A stretch of 64,000 nucleotides of DNA, taken from NCBI GenBank assembly GCA_026874595.1, contig CM049313.1, forward strand, positions 49,713,659 to 49,777,658, in the 5' to 3' direction. The stretch is from Sipunculus nudus (lineage: Eukaryota > Annelida > Sipuncula > Golfingiida > Sipunculidae). Every line of letters begins with the position of its first letter. Position 1 is the first letter of the stretch. Position numbers and translations under genes: made by a program. Of this stretch, positions 62,939 through 64,000 are shown piece by piece. The notes under the pieces are model-generated. The model was not told the origin of the DNA and did no database searches. It saw only the letters and a program-made list of their open reading frames with translations.

Positions 62939-63582
62939 TTTTATTTAATGATAAACATTTTTATCCCAAACCTTCCATCTTCCACATTTGGCTTCCCGTA
63001 TTGATGCTTATATCACAAAGCCAAGAGTTATTGTCACAGGATATGCATTTAAAAAAAGCTCATAAAAATATCCGAAGAATAAACGGTTACAGGAGCTTTA
63101 CACTGGACTGTCATTCTCCGAGAGTATACATTTAGAGATATCGTTCTGACGGTGTTGGTATCCAGGTACTGTGCACATTATTTTTCTATGTGATTGTCTT
63201 GATTTGTTGTTATACCGCTGTTTTACTGTATAATTGTATTGATTTAGTGTATTGTAATGTAAGGGTTGTTTTAAGAATAAATTATGGTTATTTGTTAACA
63301 AAGAAACACTGACTTCTTTATTCATTCCCCTAGACATTTCACGCTGCCTTGTGTTACAGAATCTGATTTTTGTCTCCGTAGCAGAATTTGTGTTCGTCAC
63401 GCATACGTGATCTGTTTGTATTAGGTTCCGTAACATTGTATTCAATGATAAACATTTTTATCCCAAACCTTCCATCTTCCACATTTGGCTTCCCGTATTG
63501 ATGCTTATATCACAAGGCCAAGAGTTATTGTCACAGGATATACGTTTAAAAAAAGCTCATAAAAATATCCGAAGAATAAACC
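62587..63582 (+). repeat. 499-bp tandem duplication across the LTR 3' end
   Basis: Unit 1 (62587-63085) holds the last 352 bp of the LTR plus 147 bp of flanking DNA. Unit 2 (63086-63582) repeats both parts with few differences. Both begin GTTACAGGAGCTTTACACTGG. Confidence 0.95.
63086..63435 (+). mobile_element. Partial LTR created by the tandem duplication
   Basis: The truncated 3' part of the LTR ends TTCCGTAACA at 63435 and is followed by the same flank as the complete LTR, so it arose by duplication, not by a second insertion. Confidence 0.93.
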
Positions 63583-64000
63583 ATTACGTTTTTTAGGTAA
63601 TCCGAATCACCATAAATAATGTGTTTTAAATGAAAAAAAAAATAATATCACATTGTTATATAGGGCTGCTTAATAAATAAGCACAGCTATTCCTCGGTAT
63701 AAAGAGGGCTCATAATGTGAGATGATTTGTGATGGGGTGTTTGGACCATGACACATGTGTCAGCCTACATAGTTAAGTTGGATAAGGGTCCTTCTGTCGG
63801 ACATCCATGTATTTGTAAGTCTAAAAGAAAAATCCTTACAATTCCGCAATTACAAACTGTGTACAACAAATCTTCACAACGGAAGAAAACAGGCTGTCAT
63901 CACACAAGGGACAAAAAAGGTAGGTAAAAAGAGGAATTACAAAATTTAGAAACAGCCTAGAGTCAGCATTGTCAACAGGGGTAACATCAATTTAAGATAA
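63583..64000. other. Intergenic DNA to the window end
   Basis: I see nothing recognisable. Confidence 0.5.

Overview
This is an AT-rich, gene-poor stretch of animal genomic DNA. I find no intact protein-coding gene, rRNA, bona fide tRNA or CRISPR array. Several features point to a marine invertebrate, most likely a lophotrochozoan such as a mollusc. These are tRNA-headed SINEs of several families, long (TA)n, (GA)n/(CT)n and poly-G/C tracts, Ty3/gypsy debris of two lineages and many short inverted-repeat elements. The organism call is inference; no marker gene is present.

The centrepiece is an almost full-length but decayed LTR retrotransposon at 15539-22230, inserted in a (TA)n microsatellite. 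It has TGTTAC...GTAACA LTRs, an 18-nt primer-binding site matching the tRNA-Pro type, a gag with a SCAN/Gmr1-like capsid, a damaged zinc knuckle, an aspartic protease, an integrase, then reverse transcriptase and RNase H, and a polypurine tract. The integrase lies upstream of the reverse transcriptase. This is the unusual order known from Gmr1-like Ty3/gypsy elements and Ty1/copia, not the standard Ty3/gypsy order. Stops, frameshifts and a lost catalytic Asp show that it is dead.

LTRs of the same family recur without internal regions at 1420-2285 (+), 3582-4408 (-), 32719-33507 (-, with a 4-bp target duplication) and 62131-62938 (+). The last was partly copied by a 499-bp tandem duplication. 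A second, unrelated Ty3/gypsy RT-RNase H pseudogene lies at 56549-57587.

At 29956-32331 there are exactly 72 head-to-tail copies of a 33-bp unit. The core is almost perfectly homogeneous, the same older variant sits at both edges, and no stop codon occurs in any of the six frames of the core unit.

Other regions: 0-9 kb holds LTRs, a perfect 32-bp palindrome and a minus-strand SINE. 9-15 kb holds a dispersed palindromic repeat, a diverged ~160-bp tandem array and a SINE. 22-29 kb holds a G/C hairpin, direct duplications and a SINE. 33-41 kb holds a small pogo/Tigger-like MITE candidate, a repeat with a tRNA-like block, a 1.08-kb GC-rich TIR element and a promoter-like cluster. 41-50 kb holds SINE fragments, tandem repeats and one speculative exon. 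50-58 kb holds a 0.97-kb hAT-like TIR element and the RT pseudogene. The parts do not form a pathway; the window reads as layered mobile-element insertions and tandem-repeat growth.
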